DNA from: Bostrychus sinensis | Lineage: Eukaryota > Chordata > Actinopteri > Gobiiformes > Eleotridae | Direction: 5' to 3' | NCBI GenBank assembly: GCA_020698575.1 | Contig: CM036243.1 | Coordinates: 4,661,649 to 4,725,648 of the forward strand | DNA: 64,000 bases | In this document: positions 23,601 to 32,876 of the stretch, one piece after another | Layout: each line of letters opens with the position of its first letter | Numbering within the stretch: position 1 is the first letter of the stretch | Notes under the pieces: generated by a model | The model's database searches: none | What the model saw: only the letters and a program-made list of their open reading frames with translations | What the model was told of the DNA's origin: nothing | Translations under genes and position numbers: made by a program

Positions 23601-23674
23601 CAAGTCTTAGTACATTTCATCAAGTCGAGTCTAAAGTCATCACATTAGTGACTCGAGTCAAGTCCACACCTCTG
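20615..23674 (-). mobile_element. hAT transposon with degraded transposase gene, 3.06 kb
   Basis: The ends CAGAGGTGGGACCAAGTC and (reverse complement) CAGAGGTGTGGACTTGAC carry dense subterminal CAAGTC/GACTTG repeats over 150-170 bp on each side. The 8-bp flanks TTAATTAA (20607-20614) and CTAATTAA (23675-23682) differ at one base. The length and internal gene fit an autonomous hAT that has since decayed. A fragment of another hAT (20993-21146), including a GGTTTAGTCC-type array, lies inside it. Confidence 0.92.
21133..23270 (-). pseudogene. hAT transposase (BED-finger type), three exons, inactive
   Basis: A hAT transposase binds the subterminal repeats and moves the element. Exon 1 (23270-23119) starts ATGATG and shows a BED zinc-finger pattern: an aromatic and Cys region, then STTSNFIRHL and IHK. 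One expected Cys is Ser. It ends at a clean GTAAGT donor. Exon 2 (22117-21565) follows a TTGCTCTTACAG acceptor and opens with a QPSISQFL motif. Near 21904 the frame breaks, and the DDE core residues expected there are absent, which points to an internal deletion. After the break comes a late-domain segment (ATDLTQGEKVVTIN, then AALDPAF). A 124-bp intron (21564-21441) joins in phase to exon 3, which has the dimerisation motifs VEGQNALLFW and, in another frame, PATSAPVE followed by a stop. Exon boundaries read from splice consensus are strong; loss of catalysis is inferred from the deletion. Confidence 0.88.
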
Positions 23675-23854
23675 CTAATTAATAATGGACAGCGCTGGTT
23701 CAACTGTTTTACCAGGAACAAAAAGCTTATAGAATTTATCCAATTTATTTGCCAGTGTTTTGGTTTGTCTGTGTAGGGCCTAAAAAGCACCTAATGATTT
23801 AAGACATCTTTTGTTTGAAGCCCAAAGAATAACATTCATTATTATTATTTATAG

Positions 23855-23925
23855 GGTGCACGGTGGCAGAGCGGTTAGTGTTCTCGCCAGCAAGGAGATC
23901 GTGGGTTCAAGCTCCGGGCCGACCA
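23855..23925 (+). repeat. SINE family C head fragment
   Basis: GGTGCACGGTGGCAGAGCGG, GTTAGTGTTCTCGCC and GTGGGTTCAAGCTCC give a good tRNA-like A/B-box layout. The rest of the SINE is missing or very diverged. Confidence 0.6.
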
Positions 23926-25006
23926 CCATCACACGAACTCGCTGGGTGGCCACCCCCTCGCTCCGCTGATGCTTAGAAAGTTGACCATCTGTGGTGAGGT
24001 GGGCTTGCTAGCTGCACTGAACTCCAGGAGAAGGTCGACTAGGAACCCTGCCAGCTGGTATCTTGGACAGTTTTCTGGTCTAACTACCCCACAAACATCC
24101 CAGGACAGACTGTCTTTGTAAGAGGGCATATCTAAAGCCCAGGTTACATCCAGGTTAAAAGCAATACAGTCCGTGGGAAGTACCAACAGGCTGGAGATTC
24201 TGTACGGCAGAAAGGAACCGCCACAAGGAGATGAATAAAGCTCTCTTTCGAGTATACGATTAAGAAAATCCCCGTGCTGAAACATAATCATGCAAATGCT
24301 TCACGTACAAGTACAAAAGCCTCAAAGTCTGAAAGCAGGATTGGAACAGTACATGAGGTTAAACTCAGTGCTGTCTGACCACACACAGAGAGAAGATGGC
24401 TGGAAGTGAAGTCAAGTGTGAAGTCTATTAAACATTCTCCATCATGCGAACAAGACAAGGCCTTAAATCTCGCAGACGAGCAGAAGTGCGCCGGAATTAT
24501 GTTCACACCAGGAGCAGAAGCCATGCCGGAGACACTACTTACTCATTCTTCAGAGAAACCAGACCACAGCACAGCCACTCCCCATTGGCCTCGAACACTG
24601 CATACACATTTACACTTGGATTCATCCGGCTGCGGGGAACTTTCTACTTGTAGTTTTTAAATTTTCATTGAGTTTTTTCTGGTCCACATTGTTCCGGGAC
24701 CGAAGTTTTCAGAGTAGGGGTGGAGGCTGAGAAACAGGACAGTTTTGAAGAATTTAAACATGATTCTAACATCTGTTGGCAGCCTCTGTCAGAGTTCTAC
24801 AACTTCATCAGAGGGATTTGGCCTGTCTATAACATGTATAGGTTTAATTGGGACGGTCTTGCTAAAACAGGTCCAGACAGCTAGACTTCTTCATGAGACA
24901 AGAATTTGCCTGACAATAATAAGAGAACATGGGCAACTCTCTGTTTCTTTCTCTGCTTCAGTGATGGAAAACAAACCCCTGAGGTGACGCTGCCTCGCAA
25001 TTCTCC
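23926..25006. other. Unassigned; 120-residue open frame on minus strand
   Basis: A minus-strand frame at 24291-23929 (120 residues) runs through moderately GC-rich sequence and contains no repeat signature. I recognise no domain. It has no clear splice context and may be chance. The plus-strand frames at 24406-24660 overlap each other and also look random. Confidence 0.3.
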
Positions 25007-25215
25007 TTAAAGATGATATTTTATAGTTTTATTTATATTTTTAAACCAATCTAGGTTGCTTCTAGAACAGTAGCATGTTTGATGACCTTTAAAAACATCT
25101 GACTAAAAGAAAACATTTCCAATATTTACTTTACTACTGCCATGCAGAAACAGGTGAAGAGACCTGCAGAGGGCAGCAGATTGCAGCACTGTTACGCTCT
25201 TTTTGAACAGAAACA
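25007..25215 (-). mobile_element. TTAA-element fragment (same family as 1286-2322)
   Basis: It starts with TTAA (25007-25010), then reads in reverse through the family 3' half: TTTTATTTATA, GCTTCTAGAACAGTAGC, GAAACAGGTGAAGAGACC and GAGGGCAGCAG. It is truncated near 25215. The GTTCTAG site that holds the MITE at 1765 is uninterrupted here. Confidence 0.7.
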
Positions 25216-26270
25216 GAAAAAAAGGTAAAGATTTGTATAATGTAATTTTGCTACAAAATGAATAATACTTGAATAATTATTATGCTGCTTTGAAACATTT
25301 GAGCATTTTTCATTCATAATAGAGGCAACTATGTTTTTTATCATAAATATTCTTAGTATAAATCTAATTAAAAATATGAAATAAGTATAATTTAAGAAAT
25401 AGCAGTTGCCTATTTTTATACAAATAAATGCATAAGCTGTGCATGGTCACCGCTGTGCTTCAGGGAAACTTACGAGTGCACTCTTAGATAAACATTGGGT
25501 TTAATTGTTTTTTATGGTTATTCCTTCTAAAGGCTGCTAGCATAATGTTAACCTACCATCTTTCTGTGCTCTTTAAAAACATTTGGTGAATGTAATGCCG
25601 GTCCCTGCTGTGTCCATGTGCGGTGTCGACATCTACTTTGGCAAAGTTGAGCCACACATTTTCCTCTCTCTGCCTGCACGGCCACGGTGCACTGCTGTGT
25701 ACGACAGCCCCACCCACTTGGCTAAGCTCACACACACCAGCAGCTGAGTGAGCCACAGTTATATATGAGAGGAGCAAAATGATTTTATACATGCATTTGA
25801 CTACACAGCATTTACTGCAACTGCGTAGCACCAGTGCCATTATAATACCTGGTTTTGGTACTCATCACTATATAGGGGGCTTGTTGTTTGGTCAGTGCTT
25901 CCTGGAGTGGGTTTGGTTTGTTGGAGAGGTGAGGGTTCATGGAACTGAGTGTTCTGAGGCCTCAAAAAGACAGCTACAAAAAGCTAAAAGCTAAAAAAAC
26001 AAATAAGTTGATTTTGTATATTACAGCCTTTTTAAATTCCTTGAGTCAAATATCTAGTAACTTTCAACCTCTCTGCAGACTAAACAAATTCTTACTATAT
26101 AATCTACCTACTATAGGCTTAGTAAAAAGAATAAGAGTTTGAGTATTCTCGGCATTAGACAACATTGGGCCTCATTTGCAAATGTTTAGCTGCAAAACCT
26201 GTTTAATTGTCCTCTGAGGATGATTTCTAAGGCTGCATTGGATTCTGAACTAAGAGCAAACTTTTTAGAC
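25216..26270. other. Non-coding, unassigned
   Basis: AT-rich sequence with no recognised element or exon. TTATATATGAGAGG near 25758 is TATA-like, but nothing else supports a promoter. Confidence 0.3.
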
Positions 26271-26275
26271 TCAGA

Positions 26276-26345
26276 CTTAGATCAACTTTATTGATTCACA
26301 AGGGAAATTACTTGGTCACAATAGCTCAGTGGCATTAAAAACACA
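26276..26345 (-). repeat. Retroelement 3'-end fragment (TTTATTGATTC type)
   Basis: CAACTTTATTGATTCACAAGGGAAATTACTTGG resembles the antisense 3' end of common fish LINEs. A related piece with a TAGATAGATAG tail is at 48690-48760. Confidence 0.45.
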
Positions 26346-26454
26346 AGCACACAGAAGAATAGGCTGAACTTTATACAAGCTAGGATAATGCTATAATATA
26401 AAGCAGATTTGCAAGTAGAAATATACACTGAATACATAAGTAAGCACGAGGACT

Positions 26455-26720
26455 AATGAATGCTGTTTGTTTGTCAGTGCCACTGTCTTTAATACTACAT
26501 AGTACAACATAGCTGGTCTCACCACTGTCTTGTACACCTTTTCTTTCCTTCTTGCCGTTTCCTCACACAACACACCTGACACTTTTCTCCTTTCATTCCA
26601 ACCTGTTACACACAACCTCTTCACCTCTTTTCCACTCTCTATTGCTCTGGACTGTTGACTCCAAGTACTTACAATTCTGCACCTTCTCAAGTACTTAGGG
26701 TCAGTTTTCCAGAGCAAGGG
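26455..26720 (-). pseudogene. LINE reverse-transcriptase C-terminal fragment
   Basis: The minus-strand frame at 26756-26391 contains RRKVSGVLCEETARRKEKVY followed by KTVVRPAMLYY and an ALTNKQ segment. The pattern VSGVLCD...K.KVYKTVVRPAMLYG is the region after the palm domain in a widespread group of fish non-LTR reverse transcriptases, where the RPAMLYG box marks the thumb. A serine-rich stretch upstream (STWSQQS) corresponds to the YLG-type strand, here damaged. No catalytic motif is included. The fragment is under 100 residues, has no target-site duplication that I can see, and is not functional. Its relation to the LINE at 52531-53823 is uncertain because the RT wording differs. Confidence 0.7.
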
Positions 26721-26974
26721 AGAGCAACAAACAATAACCAAGAAAGCTACTGTCACTCGTCAGAAAAGTATAGTACTAGTATAAAAAGATATACAAACTT
26801 GTAATGCTAATTCAGTATGGTTTTAGCTTCAACCTGTAGCCAATTATCACTTTATTATTGAAGCATTTCCACAAAGGGGTATGGGATGGTTTAGTAGGGA
26901 TAACCCCATAACAGGCACATGTTTCGATTATGCTAGGTCTAGTGAGTTGGACTTGTGTTTAATGCAGTCTAAAC

Positions 26975-28253
26975 CAGGGGTCACCAACTAAAATTCACCG
27001 AGGTCCAATTGGTGAAAATTTTCTCGCGCGAAGGTCCGGAGCATCACAATGTTGCTTTGTACCTCGAAAATAAATAAATAAAATCATTGTAGTCACATCA
27101 GTGTCTACATTATGGCAATAGCATTTTGCTAACATAAGCATCAGTTTAAAACTAGGGGATATCAAATAATAAAATTAAAAAAAAAAATTTCTTATGTTAA
27201 TCAAATACAGTTAAAAAAAAATCAAACAAAATGCTTTTATAATGGTCCTTGGCTCAGAACACAGGAGACACAGGAGTTTAGAGCTGACCTCTGTTCCTTT
27301 CTACATCTGTCTCTCTCATTTCTCCGCTGTCTGTCTCACAGTCAACGCTCCATATGTTTCCAAATCCTCAGATCTGATTGGTTGATAGCGTCACACGCAA
27401 GATTTTCTGTCTGCTTTTACACAGGAGACGATGCACCCTTTAAAACTAAAGTGGAACATACTGCGCCTCAAAACACAGGTTTCCTCTTAATTCTCTGGTG
27501 AATATGAGGCAGCTCTGTCCTCTGTGGAACAGAGGGACAGACACCGAGAGGGGAGGGGTGAGCCTCGACAGAGAGACACCGAGAGGAGAGGGGTGAGCCT
27601 CGACAGAGAGACACCGAGAGGAGAGGGGTGAGCTGTGGGACAGAGAGACACCGAGAGCGGAGGGGTGAGCTGTGGGACAGAGAGACACCGAGAGGAGAGG
27701 GGTGAGCTGTGGGACAGAGAGACACCGAGAGGGGAGGGGTGAGCTGTGGGACAGAGAGACACCGAGAGGAGAGGGGTGAGCTGTGGGACAGAGAGACACC
27801 GAGAGGAGAGGGGTGAGCTGTGGGACAGAGAGACACCGAGAGGAGAGGGGTGAGCTGTGGGACAGAGAGACACCGAGAGGTGAGGGGTGAGCCTCGACAG
27901 AGAGACACTGAGAGGGCAGAGCCGCTCACAGCCTGTGTCGCGTCCTCTCTCGCCGCTCCGTAAAAACGAAACTTAAGTCTGTTGTAAACGGAACAGTCCT
28001 GTCCCTCCGCACTCAGTCTGGACCTACTCCTCTCATTTTGTTGGACAGTAACAGAAAACACAGCTGATTTAACCCCGCACTGTTCATGTTAAAGTTTTAA
28101 AGCACCAGGATACGATGCTGTTGACGCACCGCAGCGGCGCCTCTCTCGGGGCTGAACGGGTTCGGGTCCGTGGAGTGGGACAGAGGTTCGGGTCCGGATG
28201 GGAGGGCATCTGGGTCCGGATTCGGACCGCGGTCCGCCTGTTAACGACCTCTG
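26975..28253. mobile_element. hAT non-autonomous transposon carrying a minisatellite, 1279 bp
   Basis: The ends CAGGGGTCACCAACTAAAA and (reverse complement) CAGAGGTCGTTAACAGG are bounded by a perfect 8-bp duplication GTCTAAAC (26967-26974 and 28254-28261). The right third is GC-rich (GGTCCGGATTCGGACC-type). The interior contains the 37-bp minisatellite at 27542-27917. No transposase is present. Confidence 0.92.
27542..27917. repeat. 37-bp minisatellite, about 11 units
   Basis: Unit GACAGAGAGACACCGAGAGG followed by AGAGGGGTGAGCTGTGG (37 bp). Some units end in GCCTC instead and are 35 bp. Because 37 is not a multiple of three and the unit has no stop in any minus-strand frame, three long overlapping minus frames (up to 197 residues) arise with a rotating Ser/Leu/Pro-rich repeat. 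They are artefacts of the array. Confidence 0.95.
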
Positions 28254-28791
28254 GTCTAAACTATAAATGTAAGCTTTGATTCACAAAGCGAGAGCCGTAC
28301 AACGCTAACCCATTAACAGCTGTTGCTAATGCATGCTAGCATTTTTTGAAAAACTTGGTAAAACATTTAGCTTGTCCTCTCAAGTACGTGTTTGATTAAA
28401 ATAATGTTTTCTGTTTGATTACTTGCTTCTTGTTTTTGTTGAACTGAGGACTTTCTATCGTCCAATCGCTCCTCCTTTTCCAAAGCATTCAGAGGTATAC
28501 CCAAAAATGCTGGGATGGTACAGTTCTCTTCCTTGGGGACTCTTCGGACCACTTTGGGTAGTGGAAACACCCCGGTATAATACAATGTAATGTCATAACC
28601 AACTGTATTTTTGTTGCTTAAAATACTTTAGAAAGCTCTGTGTATAATTATTAGAGCGTTTTGCATTGATTTGCAGTGTTACATGCCCCTTCTTTGCTCT
28701 GTCCTGCTACAATTGGCGTTGCTGGCATGATATACTGATTTTGATTCCTAATTAATTCCTAATAAAGACTTTGAAGTCTTGCTGTAAATAA

Positions 28792-29767
28792 CAGTGGTTC
28801 CCAACCTTTTTAGTCTTGTGTACCCCCAGGACGGGGCTTAGTCCTGGATTGGAACTGGCGTAGTCCTGGTTTAGTTATGATTTGAACCCAGCTTAGTCCT
28901 AGGTTAGCTCTGGTTTAGTCTTAGTTTAGTCCTGGTTTGACCTGGTTTAGACTTTTTTTTACGTTTATTTCTTGTTCAGATCTGGTTTTAGATCTGGTTT
29001 AGTTCTGGTTTTAGACATGTTTTTTCCTGGTTTAGTTCTGGTTTGAGACCTGGTTTAGTCTTGGTTTAGTTCAAGTTTAGTTCCTGTTTTGTCCCTCTGT
29101 CTTTTAGTATAGCATTTTTCCCTCAGCATGGTCCTGGGTTGGTCCAGATTTAGGTTCATGTTGTTCTTTGACAGCCAGATATTTTCTGAAAAAGTACTAT
29201 AAATAATCAAGTAACTCCACATACCCCCTGCAGTGTTCACCTGATATTTATTAATTTAATTCTCATTTATTCTATTTATTTTTCTAATTTATTCCATTCT
29301 TGTTTTTTCTATTATTTTATTCTTTTTACATTTTTATTTTAGCCCATTTTTATTCACTCTATTTTCTCTTTTCTCTTACATTCTCTTTTACTCTTTTTAT
29401 ATCATTATTAGGCCCCGGGTTGGTTCCTGGGGGCTGTGTTCTGTGAGCGGCTCCTGGTGCAGACGGCTCCCTCTGATAGTGTTTCCTCACCTGGCTCCTC
29501 CATGCTCAGCCACACGTTGGTATGTTAATATGTGTGTGTGTGTGCGTGTGTGTGTGTGCGTGTATGTGTGTGTGTGTAAGTGTGTGTTTGTGGGTCTGTA
29601 TATATTGGTGCGTGAGGGGATGTGGGGACTGAGGGAGGCGGTGGGGGTGTATTGCTTTTAACCATGTAAAGCACTTTGTGCTGCATTACTGTATGAAAAG
29701 TGCTTTATAAATAAAGTTTGATTGATTGATTGATAGGGGCCCCCATACCCCTGGTTGGGAAACACTG
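28792..29767. mobile_element. hAT non-autonomous transposon with nested LINE tail
   Basis: The ends CAGTGGTTCCCAACC and (reverse complement) CAGTGTTTCCCAACC match through the first 15 bp with one difference. The 8-bp flanks GTAAATAA and GTATATAG agree at 6 of 8. The left half (28845-29100) is a degenerate array of CTGGTTTAGTCC/CTGGTTTAGTTC units. From about 29410 a LINE 3' end has inserted. Confidence 0.8.
29410..29736 (+). mobile_element. LINE 3' end with GATT tail and (GT)n
   Basis: AAAGCACTTTGTGCTGCATT, then GTGCTTTATAAATAAAG and TTTGATTGATTGATTGATAG, is the 3' end and tail of an L2/CR1-like LINE or a SINE that copies it. A (TG)n/(CG) tract at 29530-29590 is alternating purine-pyrimidine. 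The 72-residue frame over the GT tract is meaningless. Confidence 0.6.
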
Positions 29768-29989
29768 GTATATAGGATGGTATAATAGCCAACTGTATAT
29801 TTGTTGTGAAAATAATTTTGTATGCAGAAGAAAAGTGAAAGGTACTTGACCCTGTGCTCTGTGTATAATAATTAGAGCATTTCGCAGTGTTTTGCTCCTT
29901 CCTTGCTCTTCCCTGCCACAATTGGCATTGTAGGCATGATATACTGATTTTGATTTCTAATTATTCCTAATTAATACTTTGAAATATTG

Positions 29990-30358
29990 TTTTAAGGGGG
30001 CAGAGCAGTTTGTGTTCTCGCCTCCCAGCAACGAGATTGTGGCTTTGATCCTCGGCCAGCCAACTGGGTGGAGTCTGCATGTCCTCCCCGTGTTACCGTG
30101 GGTTCTCTCCGGGTTCTCTGGCTTCCTCCCGCCGTCCAAAGGCATGCATGTGTTAGGTGAATTGGTGACTGTAAAAATTTCCCTTAATGAATGAATGTGA
30201 GAATGAATGGTTGTCTGTCTGTGTTCGTCTCTGTGTCAGCCCTGCGACAAGCTGGCCCCTGTCCAGGGTGTACCCCACCTAAGGCCCTAAGTTACTGGGA
30301 TAGGCTCCAGTCACCCGTGACCCCTAACGGGAATAAGTGGAAGATGAATGAATGAAAG
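29990..30358 (+). repeat. SINE family C, near full length, with target-site duplication
   Basis: It has a tRNA-like head (GGGGGCAGAGCAGTTTGTG, CTCGCC), CTGCATGTCCTCCCCGTGTTA, AATTGGTGACTGTAA, CCTGTCCAGGGTGTACCCC, GGGATAGGCTCCAGTCACC and a GAATGAATGAA tail. The flanks AATATTGTTTTA and AGTATTGTTTTA form a 12-bp duplication with one mismatch, showing LINE-type target-primed integration. Confidence 0.85.
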
Positions 30359-30545
30359 TATTGTTTTACATAAGACAGTGCAATGTAAAAGCCTACAGTA
30401 TTTTTGTTGCTAAAAGTAGTTTTGTATGCAGAAGAAAAGAGAAAATGACTTGACCCTGTGCTCTTGTGTTTTGATGTATAATGATTAGAGCATTTTCCAC
30501 TGATTTACAGTGTTTTGTCACATACCTCTTCCTGCCACAATATGT

Positions 30546-31095
30546 ATGTACCAAAATACAACAAAATAATGTCTTACAGAAACAGTCTAGCTCCAAATGA
30601 GTTGATATTTGTAGCTTCTTTATGAATTATATTGAACTTGTTATTGCTGGGGGCAGTTTAAAGCCAATAGAAGATGACGTGAGTGCTTGACCTCATCCCG
30701 TCTTCACAAAGCTACATCAGCCAAAATGATCCAGAGTGTCTCTGGCTCTGTTCTCCTTGGGCGGCAGCACTGATTCTAATCCAATAGACTTTTAGTGCAT
30801 TTCAGCAGATATGCGAGGTCGGGCCGTGGGCTGTTCACTGGGCGCGTGCAGAAAATAAATGAGCGCTCGGAGCTCCAACTGCGGGCCTTCAGCATCAGCA
30901 GGGTTTCTCATGAATGTGAACTTCACCTTTGAAGTGATCCCAGGCACCATACAGAATGGAATACAGATTTTCTTTTGCACAGGTTTTGTCCCTTTGTCCT
31001 TCAAAATGTCACTGAATATCACTGCAACTCTGGTGCATACAGTTCTGCAGATCCATCCATATCACAGTCAGTAAGTTTTGTATTGATTGTTATAA
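30546..31095. other. Non-coding, unassigned; two overlapping small frames
   Basis: Moderately GC-rich unique sequence around 30670-31070. A plus frame (30859-31074, 71 residues) and a minus frame overlap. Neither has a domain I know. Confidence 0.3.
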
Positions 31096-31099
31096 TGAT

Positions 31100-31395
31100 T
31101 GGTGAATGAATGGTGAGCACAAAGTCCCAGGTTCAATCCATGTTCTCCCTGTGTCTAGGTAGGTTTCCTCCATCAACCTAAAACATGCACAACTGGCCAA
31201 TCCAATTTAGATTTTCTGACCAAGGCTGTAACAAACACTGAGCCATGGAGCACAAGTGCCTTTCCAGCAACAGGGGAACAAGTCAGAAGGGTTGGGTTAC
31301 TTGGCTACAGGCTCAAAATTTAGAGCAATATTAAAGTGCTGTACAGCAATAAAGCCCCAGACTCCAGGGCAGCTGAGCGACTCTCAGGTGACAGA
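31100..31395 (+). repeat. Diverged SINE family A fragment
   Basis: It contains CCCAGGTTCAATCC (B-box-like), CTCCCTGTGTCTAGGTAGGTTTCC, AAACATGCACAACTGG and TCTGACCAAGGCTG, following the order of the 8.0-kb copy with much divergence. Confidence 0.5.
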
Positions 31396-31917
31396 ACTTT
31401 ACAGTTAGGTTCGTATGTATTGAAACTGAAATAAGTTATTTTAGCTTTTTTACCAAAACATATTCAAAATATAGTTATATAATTAATATATGCTTAAGGT
31501 GCAGACTCTCAGCTGTAATGTGAGAGTATTCATGTCCAAATCAGAGAAAGGGTTTAGGAATTACAACTCTTTTAAATGTAGCCACGTCTTTTTCAAGGGC
31601 TCAAAAGTAATTGGACAGTTGCTTCAAAAGCTATTTCTTGAGCTGCATGGGCTTTCCCTCATTAATCCATCATAAACTGAGCAGGTAAAAGGTGTGGACT
31701 TGATTCCAAGTGTTACATTTGTATTTGAAAGCTGTTTCTGTGAAAGCACAACATAGAGTGTCTCAATGAAAGTGAACCAGACCATCCTTAGGCTGGGTAA
31801 CAAAAAAATAGTGAAAAACCCCTTCACAGTCTATCAGTGTCTAAGTCCCAGAAACCCAGTGTTTGGCGATGTGAGCCCCTGACTTCAGTCAACACCTGCA
31901 AAGGACTTTTAACAAAA

Positions 31918-31919
<2 letters not shown>

Positions 31920-31951
<32 letters not shown>

Positions 31952-32250
31952 AATAATAATAATAATGCATCAGCTTATATATTGCTTTTATGGGACACTT
32001 AAAGACACTTTACAATTGCATTATTCATTTACTCCCACACTCGGTGGAGGTAAGCTACTTTTGTAGCCACAGCTGCCCTAGGGCAATCTGCACCAACGGC
32101 CTCTCCGACCACCACCAATTACACACTCTCACACTGGCAAGGTGGGTAAAGTGTCCTGCCCAAGGACACAACAAGTGTGCCAGCAGCGGGGCTCAAACCA
32201 CCAACCTTCAGGTTAGTGGGCAAGTGTCTCTAACTGAGCTATTGCCTCCC
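31920..32250 (-). repeat. SINE family B in the Tc1 element, with (ATT)n tail
   Basis: Minus-strand SINE with the A-box region (GCAATAGCTCAGTTAGAG), GGGCAGGACACTTTACCC, body GGTCGGAGAGGCCG and GGGCAGCTGTGGCTAC. The tail side is (ATT)n followed by (AAT)n, which is self-complementary. Host sequence resumes at TTAAAAATGAACATT. Confidence 0.8.
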
Positions 32251-32394
32251 ATAATTAAAAATGAACATTTTATTTATAGTAATGTTCATTTGTCCAATTA
32301 CTTTTGAGCCCCTGAAAAAGATGCTGCTACACATTAAAGAGCTGTAATTCCTAAACCCTTTCTCCAACTTAAACATGAATACTCTCAAATTACA

Positions 32395-32734
32395 CACTGT
32401 AAAAAAAAACAAAAACAAAAAAAAAAAAAAAAAAACTCAAAAACTCAAAGCAACAGGATCTCTTAAGATTCTGGGGTTTTGGGACCAACTCAAATCTCAA
32501 GTTTTCAACAACAAACATTTTTTGTTCACTTAATTTGATGTTCATACATCTAAAAACTTTAAATTTTAAGTTTTACTTTCTATCATTGAGAGTTTTTAAA
32601 CATATGAACATCAAATTAAGTGAACAAAAAATAGTTGTTGTTGAAAACTTGAGATTTGAGTTGGCCCCAAATCCCCCAGAATCTTAGGAGATCCTGTTGC
32701 CTTGAGTTTTTGAAGCATTTTTTTTTTTACAGTG
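32395..32734. mobile_element. Foldback MITE, 340 bp, CACTGT ends
   Basis: The arms are nearly perfect inverse copies over about 150 bp each (for example CTCAAATCTCAAGTTTTCAAC against GTTGAAAACTTGAGATTTGAG), with a short loop near 32560-32590. The ends CACTGTAAAAAA match the style of the MITE at 1765. The flanks on both sides are CA rather than TA. The inverse Tc1 arm at 31500 shows the empty site ATTACAGCTGA. Confidence 0.85.
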
Positions 32735-32876
32735 CAGCTGACCTTTGCAGTGCAGCTGAGTCTGACCTTTCAGCACATATTAATGATATAAGTGTATATT
32801 GAATATGTTTTGGTTAACAGCTAAAATAACAAAATTTGTGTCAGAGTTCAAATACTTATGGAACTAAGTGTGTGTC

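Larger units (their letters stand above)
28573..30545 (+). repeat. Diverged three-copy repeat of about 200 bp, split by later insertions
   Basis: Copy 1 (28573-28791), copy 2 (29779-29993) and copy 3 (30362-30545) share, in order, ACTGTATTTTTGTTG, TTTTGTATGCAGAAGAAAAG (copies 2 and 3), TGTGCTCT, TAATNATTAGAGC, and GGCATGATATACTGATTTTG (copies 1 and 2). A hAT lies exactly between copies 1 and 2, and a SINE between copies 2 and 3. Confidence 0.8.
31402..32870 (+). mobile_element. Tc1-like transposon remnant hosting a SINE and a MITE
   Basis: The left end CAGTTAGGTTCGTATG (after TA at 31400-31401) and the right end (reverse complement CACTTAGTTCCATAAGTATT) form long inverted repeats that continue through GTTATTTTAGC and the CCTAAACCCTTTCTC/GAGAAAGGGTTTAGG segments over about 220 bp. 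Near 31762-31830 a short frame, SMKVNQTILRLGNKK, resembles the very start of a Tc1 transposase. The rest of the gene is missing. A SINE (31920-32250) and a foldback MITE (32395-32734) sit inside. Confidence 0.8.

Noticed and set aside
23929..24291. 120-residue minus-strand frame as a host exon
   Set aside because: It has no splice sites in register and no domain. It is left as unassigned sequence.
27542..27917. Possible CRISPR-like array
   Set aside because: The units are contiguous without unique spacers, in a eukaryotic transposon. It is a minisatellite.
27446..28061. Three overlapping minus-strand frames of up to 197 residues
   Set aside because: They arise from a 37-bp repeat with no stops in any minus frame; the protein repeat merely rotates through frames.
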